Below are positions 42,018-52,279 of a stretch of DNA of 64,000 nt, piece after piece. The first letter of the stretch is position 1. Every line of letters starts with the position of its first letter. Under the pieces are notes generated by a model, which saw nothing but the letters and a program-made list of their open reading frames with translations, did no database searches and was not told the origin of the DNA. The stretch comes from Pandoraea terrigena (GTDB taxonomy: Bacteria > Pseudomonadota > Gammaproteobacteria > Burkholderiales > Burkholderiaceae): the NCBI RefSeq assembly GCF_902459705.1, contig NZ_CABPRU010000005.1, positions 1-64,000 of the forward strand, given 5' to 3'. The position numbers and the translations under genes were made by a program.

Positions 42018-42727
42018 TTCGCATCTCCTCGACGCTTCGCATGCAGCGACGCCATGCCCGCCGCGATGCCGAGCGCCACGGCCACGAGCAAGCCGAGCTT
42101 GTACGGCAGGCCGCGACACAGATAGGCCGCCGTGCCGGCGACGATCGTCGCGACGGCCCACGGCAGGCGCGCCATCTGCGGCACGATGATCGCGATGAAC
42201 GTGGCGACCATCGCGAAGTCGAGGCCCAGCGTCTGCAAACGCGGGAACGCGGCGCCGAACAGCAGGCCGGCAAGCGTCCACACTTGCCAGTTCATGTACA
42301 TCGACAGGCCCGAGCCCAGGAAATACCAGTGGCCCATCGGGTCGCCGGGGTGACGATGAAAATGGCTGCTGGTCACCGCGAACGTCTCGTCCGTCAGCAG
42401 GAACCCCAGCAAGGCACGCCACCGCACGTTCAGATGTCCCACATGCGGTAGCAAGTTGGCGGCGTACAGCATATGACGCAGATTGACGATCAGCGTCGTT
42501 GCCCACAGCACGAGATAGCCCACGCCGGTGGCGAACAGGCCGGCGGCGATGAACTGACTGGAGCCGGCGAAGACGGTGAGCGACATGAGCTGGCCATGCC
42601 ACGTTGCCAGCGGCGTGGTTGCCACCAACGCACCAAAGATCAGGCCGAATGGGGCCGCGCCGATGATCATCGGCAGGGTGTCACGGGCACCTGCGGCAAA
42701 ACTTGCCGCACGAGTCGGAGCCAGCAT
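42014..42727 (-). CDS. azlC: AzlC-family amino acid exporter subunit
   Basis: A 237-aa integral membrane protein. The AzlC pattern is visible: ARDTLPMIIGAAPFGLIFGA, FAGSSQFIAAGL, NLRHMLYAANLLPHV and GFLLTDETFAV. It forms the main permease of the AzlCD pair, translationally coupled to the next gene. Confidence 0.9.
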   Translation of the reverse strand: MLAPTRAASFAAGARDTLPMIIGAAPFGLIFGALVATTPLATWHGQLMSLTVFAGSSQFIAAGLFATGVGYLVLWATTLIVNLRHMLYAANLLPHVGHLNVRWRALLGFLLTDETFAVTSSHFHRHPGDPMGHWYFLGSGLSMYMNWQVWTLAGLLFGAAFPRLQTLGLDFAMVATFIAIIVPQMARLPWAVATIVAGTAAYLCRGLPYKLGLLVAVALGIAAGMASLHAKRRGDAK

Positions 42728-42849
42728 GGAGGCACTTTCCTGAAGGTAAGGGGAGACGAAAGGGGGACGGCGTGAGCATAGCCGTTACGCCGGGCCGTAC
42801 GCTTGTACGTTCTTGCGCTCGCGACCGGAAAGCCGTTCGGCGGTAAAAA

Positions 42850-42872
42850 ACGGCCACCCGCTGGGTGGCCGT
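42850..42872 (-). terminator. Rho-independent terminator of mrcA
   Basis: ACGGCCACCC-GCT-GGGTGGCCGT. On the minus strand six Ts follow directly. It lies about 60 bp after the mrcA stop. Confidence 0.9.
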
Positions 42873-42930
42873 ACCTTGTCACAGGGCTGACGCGCGTCGC
42901 CGCTTGCGCGGGCTGACGTTGCGCCGAGCG

Positions 42931-45441
42931 CTACGGATGCTTGAACATATCGAGGATGCGCGCTTTCTCGCTGGCGTCGACCCCCGGCGACGGGGGCTGA
43001 CCCGCCGAGGGCGGCGGAGCGGCGGGCGATGGCGAATTGCTGCCGAAGAACGGCAGCGAGAAACCGCCGCTGTTGTCGTCGATCCCGATGCTCGCGACAA
43101 ACCCGTTGCCCGGCAATTTATCGGCCTCGTAAAGCTCGCCGTTCACGACACTGACCCCCGCGGGCATCGCCATCTGCTGCTCCGGCACGCCATTGAGCGC
43201 CACGCCCATGTACTTGGTCCACACCGGCAGCGCCAACTGCGCGCCGAATTCGCGGCTGCCGAGCGTCTTGGGCTGGTCGAAGCCGAGCCACGCCACGGCA
43301 ACGAGCGAGTGCTGGTAGCCAGCGAACCAGCCATCGAGTGCGTCGTTGGTCGTGCCGGTCTTGCCGGCCAGATCGGTGCGCTTGAGGACATTCGTGCCCG
43401 CGCCGGTGCCGCGTTGTGCCACCGATTGCAGCAGGCTGTTCATGATGTACGCGTTCGGCGCGGAAATCGCGCGGGCGGCGTTCACCCCGGCGACCACCGG
43501 CGTAGCCTTGTTGAGCACGTTGCCGCGCGCGTCGCGAATCTCGCTGATCAGGTATGGGGCCACGCGATAACCGCCGTTGGCGAACACCGCGTAAGCACCG
43601 GCCAGTTGCAGCGGCGTGGTCTGCCCGGCACCAAGGGCCATCGGCAGATAGGGCGGCACCTTGTCGGCGTCGAAGCCGAAGCGCGTGGCGTAATCCTGCG
43701 TGTATTGCGTGCCGGCAAATTGCAGCAGACGGATCGCCACGAGGTTCTTCGAGCGCTGCAGTCCTTCGCGCACAGTCATCGGGCCGCTGAAGGCGTCGTC
43801 GTCATGCGGGTCCCACGCCTGGCCGCCGGTCTGGGCGGGGGGGAGGTTGAGCGGGCCGTCCATGACCATCGTCGCCGGGCTCACGCCTTTCTCGATGGCC
43901 GCCGAGTACACCACCGGCTTGAAGGTCGAGCCCGGCTGCCGCCATGCCTGCGTCGCCCGGTTGAACTTGCTCTGATTGAAGTCGAAGCCACCGACCAGTG
44001 CGCGGATGGCGCCGTCGTCCGGCGAGAGCGAGACGAGCGAGCCCTGCACTTCCGGCAACTGCGTGATGCGCCACTTGCCGCGAGCGTCTTTCATCACGCG
44101 GATGATCGCGCCCGGACGAATACGGACCTTTGCGCTGGCCTTCGCCGAGAGCGCTGACGCGGCAAAGCCAATGCCGTCGCCGCTCACGACCACGGCGTCG
44201 CCCGAGAGCGGCACGGCCGTGACCTGCGACGTGCTTGCGGCCACCACGACAGCCGCGACAAGATCGCCGTTGTCGGGATGCTCGAGCAGCGTGTCTTCGA
44301 TGACCTGCTGACGATCGGGCATCGCGGCGGGCAGTTCCACAAAACCCTCGGGGCCGCGATAGGCATGGCGGCGCTCGTAGTCGAGCACGCCCATGCGGAC
44401 CGCTTCGTATGCGGCCTGCTGCTTCTTCGAGTCGAGCGTCGTGATGACGGTCAGGCCGCGCGTGTAGGTGTCGTCCTTGTATTCGTCGTACACCGCCTGG
44501 CGCACCATTTCGGCCACGTACTCGGCATGCACGTTGTACTCATTGCCCGACGTGCGCGTGCGGATCGGCTCGCGCAGGGCGTCCTCGTATTGATTGCGCG
44601 AAATGTAGCCCAGGTCGAGCATGCGCTTGAGGATGTATTCCTGGCGAATCTTCGCGCGCTTCGGGTTGACGATGGGGTTATAGGCCGACGGTGCCTTGGG
44701 CAGGCCGGCCAGCATCGCCGCCTCGCCGAGCGTGATGTCCTTCAGGTCCTTGCCGAAATAGATGCGCGCGGCACTCGCGAAGCCGTAGGCGCGCTGCCCC
44801 AGATAGATCTGGTTCATGTACAGCTCGAGGATCTTGTCCTTGGACAGGGCCGACTCGATCTTGTACGCCAGCAGCATTTCGTAGATCTTGCGCGTGGCCG
44901 TCTTCTCGCGCGAGAGGAAGAAGTTGCGCGCAACCTGCATCGTGATCGTACTGGCGCCCTGTGTGGCACCGCCATGCAGTACGTCTGTCACGCCGGCGCG
45001 CAGAATGCCGATGAAGTCGACGCCGCCGTGATCGTAGAAGCGATAGTCCTCGATCGCGAGCACGGCCTTCTTCATGACGTCCGGAATCTGGTCAATGGTG
45101 ACCAGGCTGCGGCGCTCCTCGCCGAATTCGCCAATCAGCACGTTATCGGACGTGTAGACCCGCAGCGGTACCTTGGGCCGGTAATCGGTGATGACGTCCA
45201 GCGGCGGCAGGTTCGGGCGCATGACGATCAACGCATAGCCGACGAGCAGCGCGCCCACGATCGCCAGACCTACCAACGTGGCAAAGATGGCGGCAAGGGT
45301 GCCGAAACCGCGTTGACGACCGGGGGCGAGCTGCGAGGCGGAGTGTGCAGACGACGCCTGGCGCGTAACGACGGGGGACTTGGGAGGCGCCGGATGAGAC
45401 GGCGCACGAGGCGGCAAACAATGCTTCAAGGACATACCCAA
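42931..45441 (-). CDS. mrcA: Penicillin-binding protein 1A (glycosyltransferase/transpeptidase)
   Basis: An 836-aa class A PBP that polymerises and crosslinks peptidoglycan. After a cytoplasmic Pro-rich N-terminus and one membrane helix (about 45-72), the GT51 domain shows AIEDYRFYDHGGVD, GGATQGASTITMQVARNFFL and RKIYEMLLAYKIE. An OB-like insert follows. The transpeptidase has GSTFKPVV (SxxK), RSKNLVAI (SxN) and LAGKTGTTNDA (KTG). The C-terminus is Pro/Ser-rich. It stands alone, with a terminator downstream. A start two codons later (second Met) is equally possible. Confidence 0.95.
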   Translation of the reverse strand: MGMSLKHCLPPRAPSHPAPPKSPVVTRQASSAHSASQLAPGRQRGFGTLAAIFATLVGLAIVGALLVGYALIVMRPNLPPLDVITDYRPKVPLRVYTSDNVLIGEFGEERRSLVTIDQIPDVMKKAVLAIEDYRFYDHGGVDFIGILRAGVTDVLHGGATQGASTITMQVARNFFLSREKTATRKIYEMLLAYKIESALSKDKILELYMNQIYLGQRAYGFASAARIYFGKDLKDITLGEAAMLAGLPKAPSAYNPIVNPKRAKIRQEYILKRMLDLGYISRNQYEDALREPIRTRTSGNEYNVHAEYVAEMVRQAVYDEYKDDTYTRGLTVITTLDSKKQQAAYEAVRMGVLDYERRHAYRGPEGFVELPAAMPDRQQVIEDTLLEHPDNGDLVAAVVVAASTSQVTAVPLSGDAVVVSGDGIGFAASALSAKASAKVRIRPGAIIRVMKDARGKWRITQLPEVQGSLVSLSPDDGAIRALVGGFDFNQSKFNRATQAWRQPGSTFKPVVYSAAIEKGVSPATMVMDGPLNLPPAQTGGQAWDPHDDDAFSGPMTVREGLQRSKNLVAIRLLQFAGTQYTQDYATRFGFDADKVPPYLPMALGAGQTTPLQLAGAYAVFANGGYRVAPYLISEIRDARGNVLNKATPVVAGVNAARAISAPNAYIMNSLLQSVAQRGTGAGTNVLKRTDLAGKTGTTNDALDGWFAGYQHSLVAVAWLGFDQPKTLGSREFGAQLALPVWTKYMGVALNGVPEQQMAMPAGVSVVNGELYEADKLPGNGFVASIGIDDNSGGFSLPFFGSNSPSPAAPPPSAGQPPSPGVDASEKARILDMFKHP

Positions 45442-45702
45442 CGAAAATTGCAGGATGGGAACAGGCCAGCCGGCCTAGCGCTGCGTGGATCCCCGCCGCG
45501 CGGCGAAATCGGAGCAGTATGCCACGCTCGGCGCGAACACGCGCGTTTCGGGGCGCTTTCGCGCTTGCCAACGCCGCCGCGGCACGCCTTGGTGACTCTG
45601 CGCGGGGCCTGCACACCCAGCATGCCGCTCACCCGCCAGGCGCACCATACCACGCTAACCCGTGACTCGCCCGATGCGTGACATCGGGGCGGCCATGTAA
45701 CG

Positions 45703-46005
45703 TCAACCCAGGCGTTTGAGGAAGACAGTCATTTCCTTTTCGGCCTGACGGTCGCCGTGCGCCTGTGCGGCGGCGATCCCTCGGGTCCACGCGTCGCGGG
45801 CGCCGTCGCGGTCGCCCGCGCCGTTCCGCGCTTTGCCCAACAACTTCCACGCGGCCGTGTAGGCCGGGTCGAACGCGACGCAATGGGTCAGGTGATCGGC
45901 CGCGACCAGGAAGTTCTGTGCATCCAGATAGGCCTTGCCGAGCCCGAATCGCAAGAGTGCGTTGTCTTTGCCGGCCGCCAAAAGCTTTTCGAGTCCATCG
46001 ATCAT
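45703..46005 (-). CDS. TPR-repeat protein (100 aa)
   Basis: A small protein of about three tetratricopeptide repeats: NALLRFGLGKAYLDAQNFLV, AADHLTHCVAFDPAYTAAWK, LLGKARNGAGDRDGARDAWT. Such short TPR proteins act as protein-binding modules. The ATG is at the edge of an AT-rich stretch that probably holds its promoter. No partner is suggested by the neighbourhood. Confidence 0.8.
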   Translation of the reverse strand: MIDGLEKLLAAGKDNALLRFGLGKAYLDAQNFLVAADHLTHCVAFDPAYTAAWKLLGKARNGAGDRDGARDAWTRGIAAAQAHGDRQAEKEMTVFLKRLG

Positions 46006-46347
46006 AATTCGAATATATCGTATGAATATATAAAAAATGTCATAAGATCATGTCCGCTTCCCCTGGCATCGGCGGTGCGTTGCCGGACCCTGTTTCGGTC
46101 GGCTGTTTCGTTCAGCAAGACAAGCGGCGCGTCGAATATCGCGCATCGGTCGCTCGCGGGGCATCTGCCCGACGTCGCCGATATCGCGCTCCGAAGGCGC
46201 CCGATAGACGCGCAACACATACCTAACGGGCACGTATACCCGCAGCACGCTCAAGTCTGGTGTGCGCCACGCCGATGACACAAATAATACCGGCCCAACA
46301 GAGGCCGTACAGGGATCCGACCCACCAAGTAAGACGGAGACAACAGC
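46006..46347. other. 342-bp intergenic region between TPR and chemotaxis receptor genes
   Basis: The first 60 bp are AT-rich (two copies of GAATATAT near 46010-46030), and probably contain divergent promoter elements. The remainder is GC-rich with no convincing gene, terminator or RNA. I saw no sigma-28 or sigma-54 consensus before the receptor gene. Confidence 0.5.
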
Positions 46348-47970
46348 ATGTTGCGTAGCTTTTCCATCAAGGCGCGCCTCGGCATCACGATGGCGCTGCT
46401 GGCGGCACTATTGATTCTGTTGGGCGCGCTCGGCATTGCCGGCATGACACGCACTGGCAACGCGCTTCGCGAGACGTATGCCAATCACCTCGCCGCCACG
46501 GTGGCGCTCGGCAAGGACAACGCCACCCTCGCGCGCACCCGTGCCATTCTCGATCGCGTGGTGCTCCATCCCGAATCGCCCGATGGCGACAAGATTGCCA
46601 AACGTGCACGCGGCATGATCAAGGATGCGAATGCGGCCTGGGCGGCCTATCAGGCGTTGCCGCGCGGCGCCGAGGAACAGCGGATGGCCGACGAGGTCGC
46701 CGCCCGGCGCGCCACCTTCTTCGAGCAGGGCATGAATCCGATGCTCGCGGCCATCGATGCGCGCGATCGCACGGCCATGGACGAGATCACAATGAACGTG
46801 CTGCCCAAGCGCTACGCCGCGCTCACGGCCGCCAGCGACGCGCTGGCCGCGTACAAGCTGAAGCTCGGGCATGACACGTACGAAGCGTCGATGACCGAGC
46901 TGGTGGCTTTCCGCTGGCTGAGCATCGGCGCAACGGCGCTGGGCGTGCTCATGGCGATCGCCTGCTACTTCTCGCTGCGCAGTGCGATCATGCGGCCGCT
47001 CGGCGAAGCGCTGGCGCACTTCGAGCACATTTCGGCGGGCCAGCTCGATAACCCGGTGCACGCGCGGGGCAAGGACGAGATGTCGATGCTCATGCGCGGA
47101 CTCGAAGCGATGCAGTCGCGTCTCGCGGACACGATTCGCGGCGTGCGCCGCAGTTGCGAGACGATGGCGACGGCCACGGCCGAAATCTCGGCGGGAAATA
47201 CCGACCTGTCGGCGCGCACCGAGGAGCAGGCCGCTTCGCTGGAGGAGACGGCGTCGTCGATGGAGCAGCTGACCGCCACGGTCAAGCAGAACGCCGACAA
47301 CGCGCGTCAGGCGAGCCAACTGGCCGTCAACGCGTCGGATATCGCCTCGCGCGGCGGTCAGGTCGTTGCCCGTGTGGTTGACACGATGCAGGGCATCTCG
47401 ACCAGTTCGTCGCAGGTGGTGGACATCATCGGCGTGATTGACGGGATTGCCTTCCAGACCAATATCCTCGCGCTCAACGCCGCCGTGGAAGCGGCACGCG
47501 CAGGCGAGCAGGGACGTGGATTTGCCGTGGTGGCGGGCGAAGTGCGTACGCTGGCGCAGCGCAGTGCGACCGCCGCACGCGAGATCAAGGGGCTCATCGA
47601 GACCTCGGCGCAGAAGGTGGCGGACGGCTCGACGCTGGTGGCGGAAGCCGGGCGCACGATGAACGACATCCTGCAAGCCGTGCAGCGCGTGACCGACATC
47701 ATGGGCGAGATCTCGGCGGCGTCCGACGAGCAGAGCGGTGGCATCGAGCAGGTAAATCGGGCCGTCACGCAGATGGACGCCGTCACGCAACAGAACGCGG
47801 CGCTTGTGGAGCAAGCCGCCGCGGCTGCCGCGTCGCTGGAGGACCAGACGCATGCGCTTCGCGAGGAAATGGCGCGATTCCGACTGGGCGACGAAAGTCA
47901 GGCGAGCGGCTCGGCAAGACGTCCGGCTTTGCACGCCGTGGCGACGCCCCCCCTTTCCGTGGCGGCTTGA
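46348..47970 (+). CDS. Methyl-accepting chemotaxis protein
   Basis: A 540-aa receptor: transmembrane helix 1 (about 9-32), a periplasmic helical sensor of Tar/4HB type (33-190), transmembrane helix 2 (about 191-213), HAMP (215-265) and a long signalling coiled coil. The hairpin tip is perfectly conserved (IDGIAFQTNILALNAAVEAA then RAGEQGRGFAVVAGEVR). It controls CheA through CheW. The C-terminus (PPLSVAA) lacks the NWETF-type pentapeptide that recruits CheR, so methylation may depend on other receptors. Its ligand is unknown. It is a lone gene. Confidence 0.92.
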   Translation: MLRSFSIKARLGITMALLAALLILLGALGIAGMTRTGNALRETYANHLAATVALGKDNATLARTRAILDRVVLHPESPDGDKIAKRARGMIKDANAAWAAYQALPRGAEEQRMADEVAARRATFFEQGMNPMLAAIDARDRTAMDEITMNVLPKRYAALTAASDALAAYKLKLGHDTYEASMTELVAFRWLSIGATALGVLMAIACYFSLRSAIMRPLGEALAHFEHISAGQLDNPVHARGKDEMSMLMRGLEAMQSRLADTIRGVRRSCETMATATAEISAGNTDLSARTEEQAASLEETASSMEQLTATVKQNADNARQASQLAVNASDIASRGGQVVARVVDTMQGISTSSSQVVDIIGVIDGIAFQTNILALNAAVEAARAGEQGRGFAVVAGEVRTLAQRSATAAREIKGLIETSAQKVADGSTLVAEAGRTMNDILQAVQRVTDIMGEISAASDEQSGGIEQVNRAVTQMDAVTQQNAALVEQAAAAAASLEDQTHALREEMARFRLGDESQASGSARRPALHAVATPPLSVAA

Positions 47971-48092
47971 GCCGCGCGTCGCAATGCACCGCAAGGCGGC
48001 GTGGTAGGGGCGTGGAATGGGCGTGTTCATGGCGGCAGCGCGCCGAACCGGGTAACATTGCCCATCTTTTGCTCAGTTGAGGGTGGCGAAGT

Positions 48093-48500
48093 ATGAAGCG
48101 AGTGGCGCTGATGGCGGCGGTGGCCGTTCTGGCTGGCGTAGTGGCAGGGTGTGGCCCGGTGAACCAGATGAGCCGGCCCGATCCGGCGGCGGGGCGACTG
48201 CTCGACCAGGGGACCGGAGCCGATCGCTTCATGGTGCTCAACTGCATCTATCACGGCTGGAGCGAACTGACGCCGAACGTCGAATCGACGTCGTACGCGC
48301 GTCCGGGAGCCGACCGCGTGCGGGTCTATCGCGGTCAGGGCGCCGACGGCAAAGCCATGTACAACCCCTATGTGGACGTCATGCAAGGCGGCTTCGGCGC
48401 GCGATTGCAATATTTCGAAATTCCCGGCAGCCACCTGCCGCGTGACTACGAACAGACGGTCAAGCGCTGCATGGTGCCGTACTCGGGCAGCAACGACTGA
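48093..48500 (+). CDS. Small lipoprotein, unknown function (135 aa)
   Basis: The N-terminus is a lipoprotein signal (MKRVALMAAVAVLAGVVAGC, lipobox VAGC with Cys20). The mature part has two more cysteines (FMVLNCIYHGW and VKRCMVPYS) which could form a disulfide. It has a predicted beta-rich fold. No family recognised. A good terminator follows. Confidence 0.75.
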   Translation: MKRVALMAAVAVLAGVVAGCGPVNQMSRPDPAAGRLLDQGTGADRFMVLNCIYHGWSELTPNVESTSYARPGADRVRVYRGQGADGKAMYNPYVDVMQGGFGARLQYFEIPGSHLPRDYEQTVKRCMVPYSGSND

Positions 48501-48544
48501 GGTCCGGCAGCCGTACGTCGAGCGCCCAGCCGCGCTCGACAATG

Positions 48545-48572
48545 AAACGCCACGGGAGACCGTGGCGTTTTT
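48545..48572 (+). terminator. Rho-independent terminator after the small lipoprotein
   Basis: AAACGCCACGG-GAGA-CCGTGGCGTTT followed by Ts. The symmetric A/T flanks allow it to act on the convergent cysI transcript as well. Confidence 0.92.
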
Positions 48573-48631
48573 CGTTGGCGCGCCCGCAAGGCGCCTGTCC
48601 CGTACCTGCTATGCCTCGGCGACGCCGCCGC

Positions 48632-50356
48632 TCAGCCGTGAAAATCCTCGCGGGCTTCGACCACCGCCTTGACCACGCCTTGGCGCACGAGGAAATCGCC
48701 GAATTTCTCACCGACATCGCGTGTCTTGGCATAGTGCGCGAAGAGCGGCGTGAGTTCGGCGACGATCTGGTCTTCGCTGAGCGATTCCTTGTACAGCTTG
48801 TTCAGGCGCTGGCCGTGGAAGCCCGCGCCGAGGTACAGGTTGTACTTGCCGGCTGACTTGCCGACCAGGCCGATCTCGGCGATGTACGGACGGGCGCAGC
48901 CGTTTGGGCAGCCAGTGGCGCGCAGGGTGATCGGCACGCCCGCGAGCCCCGCGTCGTCGAGTACTTTCTCCAGTCGCGTGACCAGGCCGGGCAGGGCGCG
49001 CTCGCTCTCGGCCAGCGCCAGGCCGCACGTCGGGAAACCGACGCAGGCCATCGCGTTGATGCGCAGCGCGCCTTGATGTTTGCCGTCGAGCAGGCCGAAC
49101 TGCTTGACGAGGGCGTCGATCTGCGGCCGCTTCGCGTCGCTTACGCGAGCGACGATGAGGTTCTGATTGCCCGTGATGCGGATGTCGCCATCATGCACTT
49201 TCGCGATCTCGCGCAATCCGGTCATCAGGCGGTAGTCGTCCCAATCCTTCACGCGCCCGTTCTGGATGAAGAGCGTGAGATGCCAGAGATCGTCCGCGCC
49301 CTTGAGCCAGCCGTACTGATCGCCGTTGGTCGTGAAGGCGAACGCGCGCTCGGGCGCCAGATCCCAGCCGAGATACTGGTTGAGGGTTTCCTTGAACCAC
49401 GCCACGCCATGGTCGTCGATGGTGTATTTCAGGCGTGCGTGTTTGCGGTTGCCTCGGTCGCCGAAGTCGCGCTGCACGAGCAGCACTTTCTCGGCAACGT
49501 CGACAATGCGATCGGCCGGGGTATAGCCGATGACGGTCGCCGTGCGCGGGTACGTCGCGGCGTCGCCGTGCGTCATGCCCATGCCGCCGCCGACCGTGAC
49601 ATTGAAGCCCTCGAGCTTGCCGTCGTTGCCCACGATGGCGATAAAGCCCAGGTCGTTGGCGTAGAGGTCGACGTCGTTGTTCGGCGGAATGGCGATGGCG
49701 ATCTTGAACTTGCGCGGCAGGTAGTGCTTGCCGTAGATCGGCTCGTGATCCTCCTTGCCCGCGCCCAGGCGCTTGTCGCCCAGCCAGATTTCGCGATACG
49801 CCGTGGTATGCGGCAACAGGTGCCGATCGATCTTCAGGCACCAGTCGAGCGCCTCGGCGTGGGCGGGCGATTGATGCGGATTGTTCGAGACGAGCGTGTT
49901 GCGATTGACGTCGCCGCAGGCGGCAATGCTTGTCATCGCAACCTCGTCGATCCCTCTGATGAGCGGACGCAGTTGGTGCTTGAGCACGTTATGGTACTGC
50001 ACCGTCTGGCGCGTGGTCAGGCGAATCGTGTTGCCGCCGTACTTCTGCGCGAGCTCATCGAGCTTGAGCCATTGCCCGGGTGTGCACACGCCGCCCGGCA
50101 TGCGTAGCCGGATCATGAACTGGTACGCCGGTTCGAGTTTCTGCTTCTGCCGTTCGCTGCGCAGGTCGCGGTCGTCCTGCATGTAGGAGCCGTGGAACTT
50201 GAGCAGTTGGGCGTCCTTCTCGAAGATCGCGCCCGTGAGCGGGTCGGCCAGCCCTTCGGCAATGGTGCCGCGCAGGTAGTGGCTGGCGTCCTTGATCTTC
50301 TCGACTTCGGAGCGCGGCGCCGTCGAGGCGTCGCCGGCTTGCGTGGGTTGCGTCAT
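48632..50356 (-). CDS. cysI: Sulfite reductase hemoprotein (beta subunit)
   Basis: A 574-aa siroheme and 4Fe-4S enzyme reducing sulfite to sulfide for cysteine synthesis. The cluster-ligand cysteines are in ACVGFPTCGLALAESE and TGCPNGCARPY. The N-terminal half has RLTTRQTVQYHNVLK, with conserved Arg residues that bind siroheme and substrate. Length and sequence match E. coli CysI rather than ferredoxin-type nitrite/sulfite reductases. It is downstream of cysJ with an 81-bp gap, probably one operon under sulfur control (CysB-like), though I did not identify a binding site. Confidence 0.95.
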   Translation of the reverse strand: MTQPTQAGDASTAPRSEVEKIKDASHYLRGTIAEGLADPLTGAIFEKDAQLLKFHGSYMQDDRDLRSERQKQKLEPAYQFMIRLRMPGGVCTPGQWLKLDELAQKYGGNTIRLTTRQTVQYHNVLKHQLRPLIRGIDEVAMTSIAACGDVNRNTLVSNNPHQSPAHAEALDWCLKIDRHLLPHTTAYREIWLGDKRLGAGKEDHEPIYGKHYLPRKFKIAIAIPPNNDVDLYANDLGFIAIVGNDGKLEGFNVTVGGGMGMTHGDAATYPRTATVIGYTPADRIVDVAEKVLLVQRDFGDRGNRKHARLKYTIDDHGVAWFKETLNQYLGWDLAPERAFAFTTNGDQYGWLKGADDLWHLTLFIQNGRVKDWDDYRLMTGLREIAKVHDGDIRITGNQNLIVARVSDAKRPQIDALVKQFGLLDGKHQGALRINAMACVGFPTCGLALAESERALPGLVTRLEKVLDDAGLAGVPITLRATGCPNGCARPYIAEIGLVGKSAGKYNLYLGAGFHGQRLNKLYKESLSEDQIVAELTPLFAHYAKTRDVGEKFGDFLVRQGVVKAVVEAREDFHG

Positions 50357-50437
50357 GTGAGCGGCTCTATCGGTCAGCGCGGGGGGCCGCGCGGGGTCTT
50401 GTCGGGGTGGACGTTGAAACGTGTGGCGGATCCGCGA

Positions 50438-52279
50438 TCAATACACGTCGCGCTGATAACGTTTTTCGCGTTGCAACGTCTTCACATACTCGGCGGCGGC
50501 GTCCGGCGCCAGCCCCCCGTGTTCCGTCACGATGTCGATGAGCGCGGTGTTCACGTCGCGCGCCATCTGGTCGGCATCGCCACACACGTACAGGTGGGCA
50601 CCTTCCTGCAGCCACGCGTACAGTGCCTTGCCTTGCTCGCGCATGCGGTGTTGCACGTAGACCTTGTCGTCAGTGTCACGCGAGAACGCGAGGTCGATCT
50701 TCGTGAGCGCACCGTCCTTGACGTAGCGTTGCCATTCTCGCTGATAAAGGAAGTCGGTGCGGAAGTTCCGGTCGCCAAAGAAGAGCCAGTTCTTGCCCGG
50801 CGCGTCGAGCGCCTGGCGTTCCTCGACAAACGCCCGGAACGGCGCGATGCCGGTGCCCGGGCCAATCATGATGACCGGGACGTGGCTATCCTGTGGCAGC
50901 TTGAAGTTCCGGTTCGCTTCGATATAGACGGGCACCACCTGGCCTTCGCGGGCGATGTCGGCGAGGTAGGTCGACGCCACGCCGCGGCGGGCGCGGCCGT
51001 GGCTGTCGTAGCGTACTGCGCCCACGGTGATGTGCACGGCGCCCGGATTGGCGGCCAGACTCGAAGCAATCGAGTACAGGCGCGGCTGGAGCGTGCGCAG
51101 CGTGCCGACGAACTCGGCCGCCTTGACCTTGCGGGCGGGGAACTGGCGCACGACGTCGATCACGTCGCGGCCATGGAGATAGTCGCGCAAGGCCGTTTCA
51201 TTGCCGGCGCCGAGCAACGCCTTCAGCTCGCTGGATTGCGCCAGCGCGGCATATTTTTCGAGGAACGCGCGTGAGAGTGTCGTGATGTCGTACGCGCGCA
51301 GGAAAGCATCGCGCAGCGACAGCGTACTGTCCTGCGTTGTCGTCGTGGCTTGCGGGTCGAGGGCCAGCGTGTCGATCAACGTGTCGACGAGCGCCGCGTC
51401 GTTCTGCACGACGACGCCCAGCGCATCGCCTGGCTCGTATGTGAGGCCCGAGCCCTCGAGCGAGAGTTCGATGTGATGGACTTCCTTGGACGAGCCACGG
51501 CCCGAGAGCTTGACGGTTTCGATCACGGTGGCGTCGAACGGCTGCTTGCGGCTGTATTGACTCGATGCCGCCGCCGGTGCGATGCCACTCGCGAGCGCAG
51601 CGAGGCTGAAACCGTCGCTCACACCAGTGCTCTTGCCGGGGGCGGCCGGCGCCGCCACGCGCGCCAGCGCCTCGACCGTATCGTCGATCCAGCGCTCAGC
51701 CGGTGCATCGTAGTCGACGTCGCTGTCGACGCGGGGGACGAGCCGCTGTGCGCCCAGCGCGGCCAGCCGTGCGTCGAAGTCCTTGCCGGCCTGGCAAAAC
51801 TTCTCATAGCTGGAATCGCCCAGGCCGAGCACAGCGAAGCGGGTGCCGTCGAGCTGGGGCGCCTTCGCGCCGTGCAGGAAATCATAGAAGTCGCGCGCAT
51901 CGTCGGGCGGCTCGCCTTCGCCTTGCGTCGACACGGCAACGAGCAGCAGCTTGTCGTTCTTCAGGCGCGAGGCCTTGTAATCCCCCATCGCGAAGAGGTC
52001 GACCTTGAAGCCCGCGGCGACGGCGCGCGCCTTGGCGTGCTCGGCCACTTCCTGTGCGTGCCCCGTCTGCGAGCCATACAGGATCGTCAACTGCGGCGCG
52101 GCGGGCGCGGCGCTTGCCGCAACGCTTGCCGGCGCACCGGCTTGTCGCACCGAGTGATTGATGCCGGCAAGAAAACCTCGCACCCAGGCGAGCTGCTCGC
52201 CGGAAAGGCCGTCGACCAGTTGGCTGAGCATCTGGGCTTGCTGGGCGGAAAGTGGTGTCGTCTCTTGCATGTCGTTCAT
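50438..52279 (-). CDS. cysJ: NADPH-sulfite reductase flavoprotein (alpha subunit)
   Basis: A 613-aa electron carrier from NADPH through FAD and FMN to CysI. The flavodoxin domain begins with LTILYGSQTGHAQEVAEHAK. The FAD region has RLYSIASS, and the NADPH region has MIGPGTGIAPFRAFVEERQ. The C-terminus ends KRYQRDVY with the aromatic residue that stacks on FAD. It is the first gene of the cysJI pair and is divergent from odhA across a 403-bp region. Confidence 0.95.
   Translation of the reverse strand: MNDMQETTPLSAQQAQMLSQLVDGLSGEQLAWVRGFLAGINHSVRQAGAPASVAASAAPAAPQLTILYGSQTGHAQEVAEHAKARAVAAGFKVDLFAMGDYKASRLKNDKLLLVAVSTQGEGEPPDDARDFYDFLHGAKAPQLDGTRFAVLGLGDSSYEKFCQAGKDFDARLAALGAQRLVPRVDSDVDYDAPAERWIDDTVEALARVAAPAAPGKSTGVSDGFSLAALASGIAPAAASSQYSRKQPFDATVIETVKLSGRGSSKEVHHIELSLEGSGLTYEPGDALGVVVQNDAALVDTLIDTLALDPQATTTTQDSTLSLRDAFLRAYDITTLSRAFLEKYAALAQSSELKALLGAGNETALRDYLHGRDVIDVVRQFPARKVKAAEFVGTLRTLQPRLYSIASSLAANPGAVHITVGAVRYDSHGRARRGVASTYLADIAREGQVVPVYIEANRNFKLPQDSHVPVIMIGPGTGIAPFRAFVEERQALDAPGKNWLFFGDRNFRTDFLYQREWQRYVKDGALTKIDLAFSRDTDDKVYVQHRMREQGKALYAWLQEGAHLYVCGDADQMARDVNTALIDIVTEHGGLAPDAAAEYVKTLQREKRYQRDVY

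Noticed and set aside
49073-50107. Plus-strand frame opposite cysI
   Set aside because: cysI motifs and length are complete on the minus strand; the reverse product is a shadow.
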